This document shows positions 62,104 through 64,000 of a stretch of DNA of 64,000 bases, in pieces. The notes under the pieces are model-generated. The model searched no databases. It saw only the letters and a list, made by a program, of their open reading frames with translations, and was not told the origin of the DNA. How positions within the stretch are numbered: position 1 is the first letter of the stretch; each line of letters begins with the position of its first letter. Origin of the DNA: Paenibacillus typhae. Its GTDB lineage: Bacteria; Bacillota; Bacilli; Paenibacillales; Paenibacillaceae. The position numbers and the translations under genes are program-made. The stretch spans positions 266,741 to 330,740 of the forward strand of contig NZ_FNDX01000003.1 in the NCBI RefSeq assembly GCF_900099765.1, in the 5' to 3' direction.

Positions 62104-62138
62104 TAAAAAAGTTCATTAGATATAAAATCTAATGAACT
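62104..62138 (-). terminator. Terminator of the tRNA cluster
   Basis: Perfect 12-bp stem AGTTCATTAGAT (62110-62121) / ATCTAATGAACT (62127-62138), 5-nt loop, followed on the minus strand by TTTTTT, 17 bp after tRNA-Arg. Confidence 0.92.
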
Positions 62139-62154
62139 GTTGATGTTATAATAA

Positions 62155-62231
62155 TGGCGCGCCCTGAGAGATTCGAACTCCCGACCTTTTGATTCGTAGT
62201 CAAACGCTCTATCCAGCTGAGCTAAGGGCGC
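62155..62231 (-). tRNA. tRNA-Arg (ACG)
   Basis: Acceptor GCGCCCT/AGGGCGC, anticodon loop CTACGAA with anticodon ACG, T loop TTCGAAT, discriminator G and encoded CCA. Last of six tRNAs. Confidence 0.96.
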
Positions 62232-62237
62232 AAATAT

Positions 62238-62312
62238 TGGAGCGGACGACGGGAATCGAACCCGCGACCCTCGCCTTGGCAAGGCGATGCTCTACCGCTG
62301 AGCCACGTCCGC
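62238..62312 (-). tRNA. tRNA-Gly (GCC)
   Basis: Acceptor GCGGACG/CGTCCGC, anticodon loop TTGCCAA with anticodon GCC, T loop TTCGATT, CCA encoded. Confidence 0.96.
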
Positions 62313-62371
62313 ACACGGTATGTATTTCTGCATTTCTATGGGCTTGTCAGACCCTATAAACAAAATACTAA

Positions 62372-62449
62372 TGGCGGAACCGACGGGATTCGAACCCGCG
62401 ATCTCCTGCGTGACAGGCAGGCATGTTAGGCCAACTACACCACGGTTCC
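62372..62449 (-). tRNA. tRNA-Asp (GTC)
   Basis: Acceptor GGAACCG/CGGTTCC, anticodon loop CTGTCAC with anticodon GTC, T loop TTCGAAT, discriminator G, CCA encoded. Confidence 0.96.
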
Positions 62450-62459
62450 AAGAAAACAA

Positions 62460-62533
<74 letters not shown>

Positions 62534-62550
62534 TCAGTAAAAAGTATATA

Positions 62551-62626
62551 TGGTGGAGGCTGAGGGGATCGAACCCCCGACCCTCTGCTTGTAAGGCAGA
62601 TGCTCTCCCAGCTGAGCTAAGCCTCC
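62551..62626 (-). tRNA. tRNA-Val (TAC)
   Basis: Acceptor GGAGGCT/AGCCTCC, anticodon loop CTTACAA with anticodon TAC, T loop TTCGATC, CCA encoded. Confidence 0.96.
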
Positions 62627-62692
62627 CTGTAAGAAGCAACTTAATGATCTTACCATGGATCCATTATAAAAGCAAGCTTTATTTAAAAGTAA

Positions 62693-62767
62693 TGGTGACC
62701 CGTAGGGGATTCGAACCCCTGTTACCTCCGTGAAAGGGAGGTGTCTTAACCCCTTGACCAACGGGCC
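62693..62767 (-). tRNA. tRNA-Glu (TTC)
   Basis: Acceptor GGCCCGT/ACGGGTC, anticodon loop TTTCACG region with anticodon TTC, T loop TTCGAAT, CCA encoded. First gene of the tRNA unit. Confidence 0.96.
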
Positions 62768-62800
62768 TAATCAACAATCTTGTTTGTGACAACAAAAAAT

Positions 62801-62829
62801 ATTATATCATAAATAAATATGAATAGCAA
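62801..62829 (-). promoter_or_regulatory. Promoter of the tRNA cluster
   Basis: Minus-strand TTGCTA (62829-62824), 17-bp spacer, TATAAT (62806-62801), about 27 bp before the first mature tRNA base. Shows the tRNA unit is transcribed separately from the rRNA genes. Confidence 0.8.
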
Positions 62830-62956
62830 TAGGTTAATCAATATTTTTGAGAGCTTACGAAACATCATGTACGCTTAAGGGGGCGTTTGCTGCTTGGTAT
62901 GTAGAAAACCTCCATGCCCCCGCCTATGTCATGTTTAAGTCTATGGCTATGCTCAG

Positions 62957-63016
62957 GTCTCTGTCTCTGTCTATGTCTATGTCTATGTCTATGTCTCTGT
63001 CTCTGTCTCCGTCTAT
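62957..63016. repeat. Hexanucleotide microsatellite
   Basis: Ten tandem 6-bp units of form GTCTAT or GTCTCT (one GTCTCC). Lies between the tRNA promoter and the 5S gene in a 718-bp stretch (62768-63485) without a credible gene; the repeat-encoded frames there have Ser/Leu/Met low complexity and no ribosome site. Confidence 0.9.
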
Positions 63017-63123
63017 GCTCACCTCTCTCTCTATATCCATATCTATTACCTACATCTGTAGGGCCACTAGTCGATCTGCGGATCTACGTAGTCCAGAAGC
63101 CTCTCCTACTCTTCCATATGCAT

Positions 63124-63308
63124 CTAGCGGACTCCAGAGCCCTTATTTCCCCAGGAACAGGCTCATGACCGGGCTAACGGACCGTACCGCTCTTATCATC
63201 ACTGCAGCAGCCTACTTTTGGGGATTTTTCCGTAAATAAGAGCATTGGTGTCCGTTAGAATATAGAAACATCACTTTGGCTGGAAATAAAGGCTGCTCAG
63301 TCCGTTAG
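63124..63308. repeat. Unit array D (four 23-bp units, two inverted and two direct)
   Basis: Consensus ATAAG-R-GC, 6 bp, GTCCGTTAG. Copies at 63124-63146 and 63174-63196 on the minus strand, 63236-63258 and 63286-63308 on the plus strand. Spacers 27, 39 and 27 bp, starts 50, 62 and 50 bp apart: the same register as array C although the sequence is unrelated. Confidence 0.75.
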
Positions 63309-63447
63309 AAATAAGAGAGCAGTTTCAGAATCTTTCTAACAATAATTATGTTAGTCACGTAATACCTGCTTAGACACTTATTTTCACTAAGACAGTATAT
63401 ATGTGACCATTTCCCGATCATAATATTTGGTTAATTTGTAACGCAAA

Positions 63448-63478
63448 CAAAAAACCACAGCTGATAATCAGCTGTGGT
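63448..63478 (-). terminator. rRNA operon terminator
   Basis: Long stem around ACCACAGCTGA (63454-63464) and TCAGCTGTGGT (63468-63478), then TTTTTT on the minus strand, 8 bp after the 5S 3' end. Confidence 0.9.
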
Positions 63479-63485
63479 CTTAAGT

Positions 63486-63602
63486 GCTTGGCGGCGTCCT
63501 ACTCTCCCGGGACCCTTCGGTCCAAGTACCATCGGCGCTGGAAGGCTTAACGGTCGTGTTCGGGATGGGTACGCGTGGAACCCTTCCGCTATCGCCACCA
63601 AA
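63486..63602 (-). rRNA. rrf: 5S ribosomal RNA
   Basis: 117 nt; on the minus strand begins TTTGGTGGCGATAGCGG and ends GGACGCCGCCAAGC, with CCCATCCCGAACACG in loop B/C as in Bacillota 5S. Confidence 0.97.
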
Positions 63603-63750
63603 CGGGCATTTGCAATACAAATGCATAATACAGGAATCAGCATCGCCAAATGCTGAATAATCAATCTTTATCATCAGGCCGCTTGTGCCTTCTGAATCAG
63701 AGCTTGATTCCTGAAAACTGAATCCGAAACGAATCTGCGATTTAAAGATT

Positions 63751-64000
<250 letters not shown>

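Noticed and set aside
62847..63239. Open frame of about 130 codons over the hexanucleotide repeat
   Set aside because: Low-complexity Ser/Leu/Met protein made by the repeat, no ribosome site, and overlaps unit array D.

Overview
The window looks like chromosomal DNA of a Paenibacillus-type Bacillota. Pointers are strong AAGGAGG-like ribosome binding sites, frequent GTG and TTG starts, YesM/YesN-type two-component regulation, CUT1 sugar transporters that carry no ATPase gene of their own, a surface glycosidase with three C-terminal SLH domains, and a 23S-5S-tRNA cluster. The species cannot be fixed from the sequence alone. No prophage, insertion sequence or CRISPR array was recognised.

Layout. 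1-8.1 kb: end-truncated ornithine cyclodeaminase-family gene, fabV enoyl reductase, a BceRSAB-type cell-envelope stress module with a perfect BceR-like operator, and a PIG-V-like membrane glycosyltransferase. 8.3-12.8 kb: GH88 unsaturated glucuronyl hydrolase, an AraC regulator, and a divergent TetR/MFS exporter pair. 13-20.2 kb (minus): operon of a duplicated mutarotase-like protein, a 1378-aa GH2 enzyme and a GH94 phosphorylase. 20.9-31 kb (minus): membrane AraC sensor, two permeases, a large binding lipoprotein, and a secreted GH141-like beta-helix protein. 31-36 kb: SGNH hydrolase, two AraC regulators, and a GHL6-like glycosidase. 36.3-38.2 kb: SDR oxidoreductase and an AraC regulator. 38.4-43.9 kb: L-fucose operon (fucI, RhaB-like kinase, fucA, fucU) with a divergent DeoR regulator. 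44.9-50.3 kb: 1793-aa S-layer-anchored GH43 protein. 50.6-61.6 kb: CUT1 transporter, GH65 phosphorylase, beta-phosphoglucomutase and DUF4432 mutarotase, divergent from a YesM/YesN pair. 61.7-64 kb: decayed SLH remnant, six tRNA genes, 5S rRNA and the 3' end of 23S rRNA.

Read together, most of 8-62 kb is an archipelago of plant- or microbial-glycan utilisation loci. Secreted or anchored enzymes cut outside, CUT1 transporters import oligosaccharides (probably powered by a shared MsmX-type ATPase elsewhere), cytosolic GH2/GH88/GH94/GH65 enzymes finish the job, and phosphorolysis or the fucose pathway feeds central metabolism. Each locus has its own AraC-, DeoR- or YesMN-type regulator, and several have candidate CcpA (cre) sites.

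The most unusual signals are non-coding. Four intergenic regions (about 9.69-9.82, 20.40-20.54, 35.93-36.12 and 63.12-63.31 kb) carry arrays of 2-4 short units of about 23 bp in a shared register (spacers mainly 27-29 and 37-39 bp), although the unit sequence differs from locus to locus. A 35-bp bipartite element (CCGCCTTGACGAT-N11-TTAGCATAATA) occurs in exact register upstream of two different glycan loci.
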